Positions 1-6,512 of a DNA stretch of 15,100 nt are shown here, one piece after another (positions within the stretch are counted from its first letter, which is position 1; every line of letters starts with the position of its first letter). The position numbers and the translations under genes were made by a program. The notes beneath the pieces are model-generated. The model was not told where the DNA came from and did no database searches. It was given only the letters and a program-made list of their open reading frames with translations. Location of the stretch: NCBI GenBank assembly GCA_045652815.1, contig JAZOLH010000009.1, positions 1 to 15,100 on the forward strand, in the 5' to 3' direction. This DNA comes from UMGS755 sp045652815. Lineage in GTDB: Bacteria > Bacillota > Clostridia > UBA1381 > UBA9506.

Positions 1-171
1 CTCTGCGGCAAAACCGATGAAGATAATCTTGGTTTTACCTATGCCACTTTAGACCGCTATATTCGCACAGGCGAAATTGACGATGCCGAAACAAAGGCCA
101 TCATCGACCGTCGTCACAAGGCAAACCTGTTTAAACTGGAATTCATGCCTTGCTTTAAGCCTGAAATATAA
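1..171 (+). CDS. nadE: NH3-dependent NAD+ synthetase, C-terminal end only (partial)
   Basis: The gene runs in from the left edge; only the last 56 codons and the TAA at 169-171 are visible. The translation starts LCGKTDEDNLGFTYATLDRY and ends FKLEFMPCFKPEI. The K-T-D-E-D-x-L-G-F-T-Y stretch, the following D-R-Y-I-R-T-G, and the closing H-K-A-N-x-F-K-L-x-x-M-P-x-F are characteristic of the C-terminus of NadE, which amidates nicotinic acid adenine dinucleotide to NAD+ using ATP and ammonia in the cytoplasm. The stop is followed at once by a hairpin terminator, so this is the end of its transcription unit. Nothing else here is clearly tied to NAD metabolism. The catalytic ATP-binding half lies outside the window, so the ammonia versus glutamine dependence is judged only from the tail. 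Confidence 0.88.
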   Translation, partial: LCGKTDEDNLGFTYATLDRYIRTGEIDDAETKAIIDRRHKANLFKLEFMPCFKPEI

Positions 172-356
172 AAAAAGAAAAGGACTGTTGCTAAGCAACA
201 GTCCTTTTCTTTATATTCTGTAACAGGAATCACGGGGAAATCACCAAAAGCATCCACCATTAAAAGATGCTTTGAAAGTTCCTTTGCCGCAAAAACTATG
301 GTTCTTTTTTCTTTGTCGGTAAGACCACCCACAACGGGCTTAATCTTGATGAACAT
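114..356 (-). pseudogene. Truncated fifth copy of the DUF4838-like paralogue family
   Basis: The frame starts at ATG 356, set by a GGAGG at 362-366 with normal spacing; a longer upstream start would lie before the RBS. Residues 1-52 (MFIKIKPVVGGLTDKEKRTI onward, through GDFPVIPVTEYKEKD) align without gaps of note to the first 50-55 residues of the four full-length neighbours, closest by eye to the copy at 4503-6410 (shared L/VMVD and KEKD). The similarity stops at about position 200, inside the nadE terminator palindrome. The rest of the frame (CCLATVLFFFY to the stop at 114) is antisense read-through of the terminator and nadE and looks meaningless. It keeps a perfect sigma-A promoter. Most probably it is a deletion relic of a once longer array; a functional 50-80 aa peptide or leader is less likely but cannot be excluded. 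Confidence 0.8.
174..212. terminator. Bidirectional intrinsic terminator after nadE
   Basis: An 18-bp perfect inverted repeat (174-191 and 195-212) with loop TAA has A-rich left and T-rich right flanks, so it can stop transcription from both sides. It begins three bases after the nadE stop. On the minus strand it lies inside the relic reading frame at the point where similarity to the paralogue family ends. Confidence 0.88.
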
Positions 357-381
357 AATGTGCCTCCAAAACAATTCATTT

Positions 382-402
382 TATAGGAAAATGTGGCCTA
401 TA
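382..402. repeat. Small inverted repeat in the leader of the relic copy
   Basis: TATAGG (382-387) and CCTATA (397-402) are perfect inverted arms 9 bases apart. They lie just downstream of the -10 box, about where transcription should start. It could be an operator or a 5'-end hairpin, or chance in AT-rich sequence. Confidence 0.35.
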
Positions 403-408
403 CCCCGT

Positions 409-437
409 ATTATAAAGGAGTCAAAATCAAATGTCAA
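409..437 (-). promoter_or_regulatory. Consensus sigma-A promoter of the relic copy
   Basis: On the minus strand TTGACA (437-432), a 17-bp spacer and TATAAT (414-409) give a 12/12 match to the consensus. Predicted start of transcription is near 402, giving a leader of about 45 nt before the GGAGG and ATG at 356. The promoter is better than those of most intact genes in the window, although the gene it serves is broken. Confidence 0.85.
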
Positions 438-472
438 GTGCCTTTTGAAAGGTTTTGCAAATTAGTCTTTTT

Positions 473-517
473 AAACAAAAAAGGAGCCCGAAAACTCAGT
501 TTTCGGGCCCGTTTTTT
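473..517. terminator. Terminator closing the DUF4838-like array
   Basis: A 10-bp GC-rich stem (486-495 with 499-508, loop TCA) is flanked by an A-run at 477-482 and a T-run at 512-517, so it can act in both directions. It follows the stop codon of the last full array gene (525 on the minus strand) and separates that gene from the promoter of the relic. Confidence 0.85.
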
Positions 518-524
518 ATCAATC

Positions 525-2426
525 TTATACCTCGGGTAACAAGTAACTTTCCTTATCAAATTCAGTCTTGAATTTGTTACCTTCTTCTTTTACGAAAGCA
601 TAAATCTTGTCTTTGAGTTCTTTTAGGGCATCTTCGCCTTCGGTGATGTAATAGGTGTTCATCAGGCGAATCAGTTCGGTGCCAAAGAACAGCGCTTCCC
701 AGTTTCTCTTTTCGTTGCCGACTTTTGCCGCCGCAACAGCGTCATATTCTTTACGGAAAGATTCAATAATAGCATTTGCCTTCTTCATCTTTTCCTTGTT
801 GGCATCGCTTCTCACGTTGTCGGGATTTTCAACCAAACCAACGTCGTGGGTCTGGCGCAGGGCTTCGGAGGTGCCGAGAGCATCTAAAGATGCTAAATAA
901 TCAAACACAACTTTTGCATAGTCGCCAAACTGCGCGCGCAGGATACGCAGAGAAACATCTTCAAAATCCTGACCGTTGTTCCAGAGCACTTCTGCCATCA
1001 TATTCATGCCGAGAGCAGTGGGCAGGAAAATGCGCTGACCCTGACAACTGATTAAGCCATTAATATCCAGTTCTTTAAAGTTCTGAGCGTCGGCATGCAG
1101 AGTTTTTGCAAGACCAAAGCCCGTAAATTCATACATACTGCCTAAGCAGAAATGATAATCATAGTCAAAACTATCGCCGCCATGGGCTTTGTCCTGCCAT
1201 TCTAAAAGGAATGCTAAGCATTCGCCGGTACCGATGGTGGTCTTATCCTTATTGCGCGGATAAGGCGGCACTTTGGTAGCACCCGCTTTAGTCAAAGGAC
1301 CTGCATAAGAGCGGTTAAAAGGTGCAAACATCAGCACAAAGCGGTCACTGTTTTTAAAGGTTTCGGAAAGGGGTCCCCAAAGGAGACTGGAATAAATCAG
1401 GAACACAACTTTGGTCTTAAGACCCTTGGCTGTCAGTTTTTCATCCAGTTCATTCAGCATACGAACGTAGTAGTCTGCCAAACGCATTTTCAGACATTCG
1501 TCACATTCGCAAACGTTGCCCGAAAAGTCTGCCAGCCAAAAATGCAGATAGTCAACATCCTGATTTTCTTCGCAATAGGAAAGGATGGTATCCGTCATCT
1601 TATCGCGAACAATGGGGTTGGAATAGCAAAGATTGGTGTTCTGGGGCTGTTTTTTGAAGAGTCCACGCTTACCGTCAATCATACCCATCATCTCTACCTG
1701 TTCATCGGTAAAGGTAGCATCAGAATCATCCCAGGAGTTACCGTCAACGCCTAAGGTTTTCGCTGTCCAACCGTGACCAACCGCGTGATACAAAAGGCTA
1801 CGTTTTGCAATCTCACCGCGCAGCTGGTTTGCCATAGCTGTGATTTCAGCATCGGTTAAGTTAATGTCATATTTACCGTAAAAACGACGGTAGAATGCGC
1901 TGGGGTCAAAGAACTGAATGAAGTAAGCATTCATAGAAACTTTCGGCAACCAGTCAATCAAATCAACCAGAACTTCCTGCGGGGTTGCACCTTCAATACA
2001 AACACCTCTGTGGCGGTAAGAAGGCACTTCGCAAATGGACAGTTTCTTGTTTGCAAAGGTTTCGGGAATGGTTTCCCCTGCTTTGCCCGGTTTTGCAAAG
2101 CCAAAACCGTTTTCACGCAGGAAACGGTACACCGCAATCAAGGTTGCACGAGCGTTTGTACCGGAAATAGTACCGTAAATTTCAATGGTTTCGATTACAA
2201 TAGCATCATCTAACGTTTTGTCAGAGACGCTGGGCAATCTGCTATCACCAACACTTACATACAGAGAATCTTTTGCGCCTTCGTTTTCTTCCACGGGAAT
2301 CACGGGGAAATCGCCGCCAAAGTCGCAAAGACCTAAATATTTAGCAAGTTCTCGTGCCGCAAAAAGCACCGTTTCTTTTTCTTTTGCATCTAAATTACCG
2401 ATAACCGGCTTAATTTTACAAATCAT
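525..2426 (-). CDS. DUF4838-like putative glycoside-hydrolase-fold protein, array copy 1
   Basis: 633 aa. The start at 2426 is chosen because AAGGAGA sits 7 bases upstream and MICKIKPV matches the starts of the sister copies; an upstream frame extension overlaps the preceding gene. Residues about 1-125 look like the small alpha/beta domain that precedes the barrel in GH20/GH67 enzymes (VSVGDSRLP, then GTNARATLIAVYRFLRENGF). Then come barrel-like strands: HRGVCIEG (E145), AYFIQFF, YHAVGHGW (217-220), NTNLCYS, YLHFWLAD (D300), KVVFLIYSS, RFVLMFAP, SFDYDYHF. C306-E-C308-D-E-C311 follows D300, as in DUF4838 proteins. The tail from about 470 is helical. No signal peptide, so cytoplasmic. It lies 22 bp after copy 2 and is probably co-transcribed with it. 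The family has no firmly known reaction as far as I know; substrate and catalytic residues are inferred candidates (E145, D300, D421). Confidence 0.78.
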   Translation of the reverse strand: MICKIKPVIGNLDAKEKETVLFAARELAKYLGLCDFGGDFPVIPVEENEGAKDSLYVSVGDSRLPSVSDKTLDDAIVIETIEIYGTISGTNARATLIAVYRFLRENGFGFAKPGKAGETIPETFANKKLSICEVPSYRHRGVCIEGATPQEVLVDLIDWLPKVSMNAYFIQFFDPSAFYRRFYGKYDINLTDAEITAMANQLRGEIAKRSLLYHAVGHGWTAKTLGVDGNSWDDSDATFTDEQVEMMGMIDGKRGLFKKQPQNTNLCYSNPIVRDKMTDTILSYCEENQDVDYLHFWLADFSGNVCECDECLKMRLADYYVRMLNELDEKLTAKGLKTKVVFLIYSSLLWGPLSETFKNSDRFVLMFAPFNRSYAGPLTKAGATKVPPYPRNKDKTTIGTGECLAFLLEWQDKAHGGDSFDYDYHFCLGSMYEFTGFGLAKTLHADAQNFKELDINGLISCQGQRIFLPTALGMNMMAEVLWNNGQDFEDVSLRILRAQFGDYAKVVFDYLASLDALGTSEALRQTHDVGLVENPDNVRSDANKEKMKKANAIIESFRKEYDAVAAAKVGNEKRNWEALFFGTELIRLMNTYYITEGEDALKELKDKIYAFVKEEGNKFKTEFDKESYLLPEV

Positions 2427-2448
2427 CGTCAAATCTCCTTTATCAGAC

Positions 2449-4398
2449 TTACGCCATTGCGGGACCAACTTCAAAGGTGAGACCGTCTTCTCTACCCTGC
2501 AGACGACTGGGCACATGCTCGTGTTCTGTACGGAATTCTTTCATAACTTCATCTGCCAGTCGATATACTGCGCGGCCTGCCTCTTTGATGTTTTCCTCGC
2601 CATCCACCATAAAGTAGTTCGCATAGGCCTTAATCAGCTGACCGTGGCAGAACACACCTTTCCAGTTGTGACGGATATTTTCGGTTTCACCGTCTTCTGC
2701 CATATAACCGTATTTTTCATAGAAGGCATCAACCACTGCTATGGTTTTTTGCAGTTCGGCACGTTTTTCATCGTTACGCCAGTCGGGCAGATTATCATCC
2801 CAACCTTCAGGATTAATACGGTTAAATAAATCTTCTGCATTGGTGCTCTGCAAAGACTGCAGGTAATCCAGCACAATCGGATAATCCTTGCCAAAATCAA
2901 TTTTCATCATTCTGTGCAGAATCTCATCGTAGTCTGCCTCTTTGTTCCAAAGAGTTTCTACCATCACATTGGTAGTAAGGCTTGTAGGCAGGAACACGCG
3001 CTGTGCCTGACAGCTAACAATGCCATTGAGCCCCAGTGCCTCATAGTTTTTAATATCCTGAGACATCACTTTAGAAAGTCTCAATGTAGAGGGATCAGCA
3101 GGATGTCCCCAAATCAGATGGTAGTCAAAGTCGAAACTATCGCCGCCTTCAGCCGCATCCTGCCATTCTTTTAAGAGTGCAGGCCAAACCGCAGAGCCAC
3201 GGATGGAGGGCAGGTCATTCAGCGCATAGGGCGGAATTTCTGTGTTCACATTCGCAGGATCTAAGGGCTCGGTAAACACGCGGCTACCGGGTGCCAGCAT
3301 CAGCACGAAGCGCTTTGAGTTTTTGAATTTTTCGGAAAGGGGCGCCCAGATTAAACCGTTATAAATCAGGTAAACAACCTTGGTGTCAAGACCTTCAGCT
3401 GTCAGCATTTCGTCCAGTTCGTTCAGCATACGAACGTACGTATCAGCAAGGCGTTCTTTCGCACATTCGGGGCATTCGCAAACGTTGTTACCATCGTCTG
3501 CCAGCCAGTAATGCAGATAGTCAACATTGGGATTTTCCTTAATGTAATCCACAATCATCTTGTTCATTTTATCACGTACCTTCTGCTGAGAATAGCAGAG
3601 GTTTGTGTGCAGGGGTCTGCCCTTAAAGAGTTCGCGCTTACCGTTCACCAGTGCCAGCATAGAAAGGTCTTCTTCTGTCATTTCGCCTTTATATTCATCC
3701 CAACCGTTCACGTCGCAACCCATGGTCTGGCAGGTCCAGCCGTGACCTACAGCGTGGTACAGCATACTTCTTTTGAAAATCTCATCACGGAACAGTTTTG
3801 CCGCCGATGCAATTTCTTTCTGAGTCATGTTAAGACCTTTGGCAACATAATAGTTGTTAAAGAAAGCATCGGGCTCTAAGAACTGAATGAAGTAACCGTT
3901 AAGACCCACTTTGGGCATAAAGTCAATCATATCAAACAGGCATTCCTGATATGTAGCGCCTTCAATACAAATGGCTCTGTGGCGGTAAGAAGCCGCCTCG
4001 CAAATAGAAAGGTCGCGGCATTCTAAAACTTCGGGAATGGTTTCGCCATATTTACCGGGTTTTGTGAAAGTATAACCATTTTCTCTCAGGAAACGGTAAG
4101 CACCAATCAACACCGCACGAGCGTTGGTACCTGCAATCACACCTGCGAGGCCTTTGGTGCGGATTAAAATCGCATCGTCAAGGTAAGCATCTTCCACTTC
4201 AGGAAGGCCGGCATGACCAACCACCAAATATAAAGCGTGGCTATCCCCTTCTGCATATTCTTGTGCGGGAATTACAGGGAAATCACCGGCAGGATCAGAA
4301 AGTTTTAAATAGCGGGCTAAATCCTGCGCCGCAAAAAGCATAGTGCGTTTTGCTTTTTCGGTTAAGCCACCTGTTACAGGCTTAATTTTACAAATCAT
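2449..4398 (-). CDS. DUF4838-like putative glycoside-hydrolase-fold protein, array copy 2
   Basis: 649 aa from ATG 4398, with GGGAGG at 4406-4411 spaced 7 bases; the open frame continues upstream into the leader but has no RBS there. Same order of parts as copy 1: N-terminal alpha/beta domain (YLVVGHAGLP, GTNARAVLIGAYRFLRENGY), barrel strands with E146 in RAICIEG, VGHGW (218-221), YLHYWLAD (D301), then C307-E-C309-P-E-C312, and FDFDYHLIWG near the barrel end. The first 24 residues are identical to those of copy 3. The C-terminus is distinct, ending in a longer polar tail (HVPSRLQGREDGL...). By eye the barrel-end region pairs it with copy 1 rather than with copies 3 and 4. It has its own likely promoter upstream. 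Cytoplasmic enzyme is inferred from the lack of a signal peptide; activity is unknown. Confidence 0.78.
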   Translation of the reverse strand: MICKIKPVTGGLTEKAKRTMLFAAQDLARYLKLSDPAGDFPVIPAQEYAEGDSHALYLVVGHAGLPEVEDAYLDDAILIRTKGLAGVIAGTNARAVLIGAYRFLRENGYTFTKPGKYGETIPEVLECRDLSICEAASYRHRAICIEGATYQECLFDMIDFMPKVGLNGYFIQFLEPDAFFNNYYVAKGLNMTQKEIASAAKLFRDEIFKRSMLYHAVGHGWTCQTMGCDVNGWDEYKGEMTEEDLSMLALVNGKRELFKGRPLHTNLCYSQQKVRDKMNKMIVDYIKENPNVDYLHYWLADDGNNVCECPECAKERLADTYVRMLNELDEMLTAEGLDTKVVYLIYNGLIWAPLSEKFKNSKRFVLMLAPGSRVFTEPLDPANVNTEIPPYALNDLPSIRGSAVWPALLKEWQDAAEGGDSFDFDYHLIWGHPADPSTLRLSKVMSQDIKNYEALGLNGIVSCQAQRVFLPTSLTTNVMVETLWNKEADYDEILHRMMKIDFGKDYPIVLDYLQSLQSTNAEDLFNRINPEGWDDNLPDWRNDEKRAELQKTIAVVDAFYEKYGYMAEDGETENIRHNWKGVFCHGQLIKAYANYFMVDGEENIKEAGRAVYRLADEVMKEFRTEHEHVPSRLQGREDGLTFEVGPAMA

Positions 4399-4434
4399 TT
4401 TAATGCCTCCCAAAGTTCTGAAAGTATTACCCCC

Positions 4435-4463
4435 ATTATACAAAAATCCCACCGAAAATGCAA
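4435..4463 (-). promoter_or_regulatory. Sigma-A promoter of array copy 2, inside a hairpin
   Basis: On the minus strand TTGCAT (4463-4458), a 17-bp spacer and TATAAT (4440-4435). The -35 lies in an arm of the intergenic hairpin and the -10 directly follows its T-run, so a terminator for the preceding gene and a promoter for the next one share the same bases. Predicted start of transcription is near 4428. Confidence 0.7.
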
Positions 4464-4491
4464 GGGTTTTTCTGCATTTTCAGTGGGATTT
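4444..4491 (-). terminator. Intergenic hairpin between array copies 3 and 2
   Basis: A 19-bp stem (4444-4462 with 4473-4491) with a 10-base loop. In the minus-strand transcript all positions pair, one as G-U. The stem is followed by five T then GTATAAT. It begins about a dozen bases after the stop codon of copy 3, so it should act as a terminator or as a 3'-end-protecting hairpin. Confidence 0.75.
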
Positions 4492-4502
4492 ATGATCGAT
4501 TT

Positions 4503-6410
4503 TTATTGCTCATGATAGGGCTCGGGACTGGCGCCAAAGGGAATGTAAGTGCCGCGGTCAAATTCAATCTTGAATTCATCCACTTTGGTCTCGGCATAGA
4601 TGCGATATTCCTTGGCAATGGCATCTTTTTCTTCCTGTGTTTCTGCCAACTGATACAGGAACATTCTCTCCACCAGTTCGCCGTGGAGATACAGTGCCTG
4701 CCAATCGTGTTTCTGATTGCCGGTGGCTTTTTCTGTCCAAGCGGCAATATCTGCCCGATGGGCACGAATCACATCCACCGCCTTGGCAATTTTCGCTTGT
4801 TCCTCGGGAGATTTAATATCCTTTTCGCCGCGCATAGCTTCCGCATAGCCACAGGCAAAAATCTCTTCTAAGTAAGCGCGGACAAAAGGTGCGCCTTCTT
4901 TGCCAAACTGATTTATTAAAGTGCGGTCGGCAATGTCATCAAATTCCTTAGAGGTATCCCACAGGGTTTCTGCAATCACATTGATTAAAACCGCCGTTGG
5001 CAGATATGCGCGATTAACCATACAATTCACAAGACCGTTAAAACCCAGCTCCTCATAAGCCTTAATGTCTTGGCTTGCAATCTGCGCGGTACCCCAGTTG
5101 GTGAGTTCCTGCACATACTCACAGCAATAATAGTAATCAAAAACAAAGGGCTTATTCTCCATGATTTTCATCCATTCGTAGCAGAGCGCCAAGTTCTGAG
5201 CCGTATCTTTTACTTCGGGCATATGATTTAATACATATTCCGGAAGTTCTGTTCCCTCGGTCGGCTTTGTTAAAGGATGGGTATAGGTTCTTGCAATAGG
5301 TGCCATGTGAAGCACAAAACGCTTGCTGTTATGAAAGCGTTCCTTAAGAGGCGTCCACATCAGGCTATTATACATGGATGTAACGATTTTGTTATCAAGA
5401 CCTTTGGCCGTCAGTTTTTCATCCAGTTCGTTGAGCATACGAACATAGTAATCAGAAACCCTGAGTTTTCGGCATTCTTCACACTCACAGGTGTTATTAT
5501 AGCCATCCGCCAAACTGATGCAAATAAAATCCTCATCGGGATGTGTTTCGCAATGCTCTACAATGGCATCTGTCATCTTATCGCGAACCTTAGCTTGCGA
5601 ATAGCAAAGATTTGTGTTTAAGGGTCTATCTTCATACAAACCGCGAACACCGCTAACCTCAGCCATCATAGAACGATGTTCTTCGGAAATTTCACCAAAA
5701 TACGGCTCCCAGGAGTTACCGTCAAGTCCAACGGCAACGCTTGTCCAACCATGACCCACGGAGTGATGAATCAGGCTTCGTTTTGCAATTTCATCACGCA
5801 CCACGTCGGTCAACGCCGCCATTTCCTCGTTGGAAAGTTCGATGCCGCGGTACATATTATAATAGCCAAGATAGAATGCCCGAGGCTGGAAGAACTGAAT
5901 AAAATAGCCATTAAAGCCCACTTTAGGAAGCCAGTCAATCACATCAAAAAGCGCTTCTTGGGGCAGTGTTCCCTCAATGCAGATGCATCTGTGCTGATGG
6001 GCCGCCGCTTCGCTGATAAAGAGGTTTTTACCCACAAACGTTTCGGGCACATATTCCCCGTATCTGCCCGGCTTTGTAAACACAAAACCGTTTTCACGCA
6101 AAAAGCGGTACATTGCAATCAAAACCGAACGGGCATTACTGCCGGCAACAACACCGCAAACACCCTCTGTGTCAATCAGAATGGCATCATCAAGTTTCAC
6201 ATCGTCTACCTTGGGTAAACCTTCGTGTCCAATGGTCAAAAACAGTGTATCCTTTTCCTTGCCACCAGAAGAGACTGCAGGAATCACAGGGTAATCGCCC
6301 TTTGGATCAACCATAACCATATAGCGAGCCAGTTCCCGCGCTGCAAAGAGCATTGTGCGTTTTGCTTTTTCGGTTAACCCACCTGTTACGGGTTTAATTT
6401 TACAAATCAT
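4503..6410 (-). CDS. DUF4838-like putative glycoside-hydrolase-fold protein, array copy 3
   Basis: 635 aa from ATG 6410, with GGGAGG at 6418-6423. Domain order as in its sisters: N-terminal alpha/beta domain with GSNARSVLIAMYRFLRENGF, barrel with RCICIEG (E147), VGHGW, NTNLCYS, then ICISLAD (D302) and C308-E-C310-E-E-C313. The Trp before L-A-D that the other three share is Ser here. The barrel-end segment FVFDYYYCCEYVQELTNWGT is almost the same as in copy 4 and unlike copies 1 and 2, so copies 3/4 and 1/2 form two types that may differ in substrate. The C-terminus (IPFGASPEPYHEQ) is nearly identical to that of copy 4, while the N-terminus matches copy 2: a mosaic. No signal peptide. Upstream promoter has a short spacer, so read-through from copy 4 may matter more here. 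Confidence 0.78.
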   Translation of the reverse strand: MICKIKPVTGGLTEKAKRTMLFAARELARYMVMVDPKGDYPVIPAVSSGGKEKDTLFLTIGHEGLPKVDDVKLDDAILIDTEGVCGVVAGSNARSVLIAMYRFLRENGFVFTKPGRYGEYVPETFVGKNLFISEAAAHQHRCICIEGTLPQEALFDVIDWLPKVGFNGYFIQFFQPRAFYLGYYNMYRGIELSNEEMAALTDVVRDEIAKRSLIHHSVGHGWTSVAVGLDGNSWEPYFGEISEEHRSMMAEVSGVRGLYEDRPLNTNLCYSQAKVRDKMTDAIVEHCETHPDEDFICISLADGYNNTCECEECRKLRVSDYYVRMLNELDEKLTAKGLDNKIVTSMYNSLMWTPLKERFHNSKRFVLHMAPIARTYTHPLTKPTEGTELPEYVLNHMPEVKDTAQNLALCYEWMKIMENKPFVFDYYYCCEYVQELTNWGTAQIASQDIKAYEELGFNGLVNCMVNRAYLPTAVLINVIAETLWDTSKEFDDIADRTLINQFGKEGAPFVRAYLEEIFACGYAEAMRGEKDIKSPEEQAKIAKAVDVIRAHRADIAAWTEKATGNQKHDWQALYLHGELVERMFLYQLAETQEEKDAIAKEYRIYAETKVDEFKIEFDRGTYIPFGASPEPYHEQ

Positions 6411-6446
6411 TTTAATGCCTCCCAAGGCTCTGAAAGTATTTCCCTC

Positions 6447-6473
6447 ATTATAAAAATCACACTGAAAACGCAA
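6447..6473 (-). promoter_or_regulatory. Weaker sigma-A-like promoter of array copy 3
   Basis: Minus-strand TTGCGT (6473-6468) and TATAAT (6452-6447) are separated by only 15 bp, two fewer than in the otherwise matching promoter of copy 2. The -10 is perfect, but the spacing should lower its strength. It overlaps the intergenic hairpin in the same way. Confidence 0.5.
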
Positions 6474-6501
6474 GGGTTTTTCTGCATTTTCAATGTGATT
6501 T
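6454..6501 (-). terminator. Intergenic hairpin between array copies 4 and 3
   Basis: A 19-bp stem (6454-6472 with 6483-6501) with the same 10-base loop as the hairpin at 4444-4491. Compared with that copy, both arms carry changes that keep pairing in the minus-strand RNA (one C-G to A-U type exchange, others through G-U). It is followed by five T and ATAAT. Confidence 0.75.
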
Positions 6502-6512
6502 ATTATCAATTT

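Larger units (their letters stand above)
4331..4695. repeat. Direct repeat unit A (second copy at 6343-6705)
   Basis: The roughly 365 bases spanning the 3' end of array copy 3, the intergenic hairpin/promoter, and the 5' end of copy 2 are nearly the same as 6343-6705, which spans the 3' end of copy 4, the gap, and the 5' end of copy 3. The offset is about 2010-2012 bp, one gene length. This is the visible seam of tandem duplication or of later gene conversion between neighbours. Confidence 0.8.

Noticed and set aside
1498..1511. C-x-C-x-x-C of the array proteins as a zinc finger for DNA binding
   Set aside because: Only three Cys in a short loop after a barrel strand; the same motif is usual in DUF4838-type proteins, and no second half of a finger is present.
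2185..2829. A 214-codon plus-strand open frame
   Set aside because: It is antisense to two array genes, crosses their junction, has no RBS or promoter, and its translation looks like nothing.
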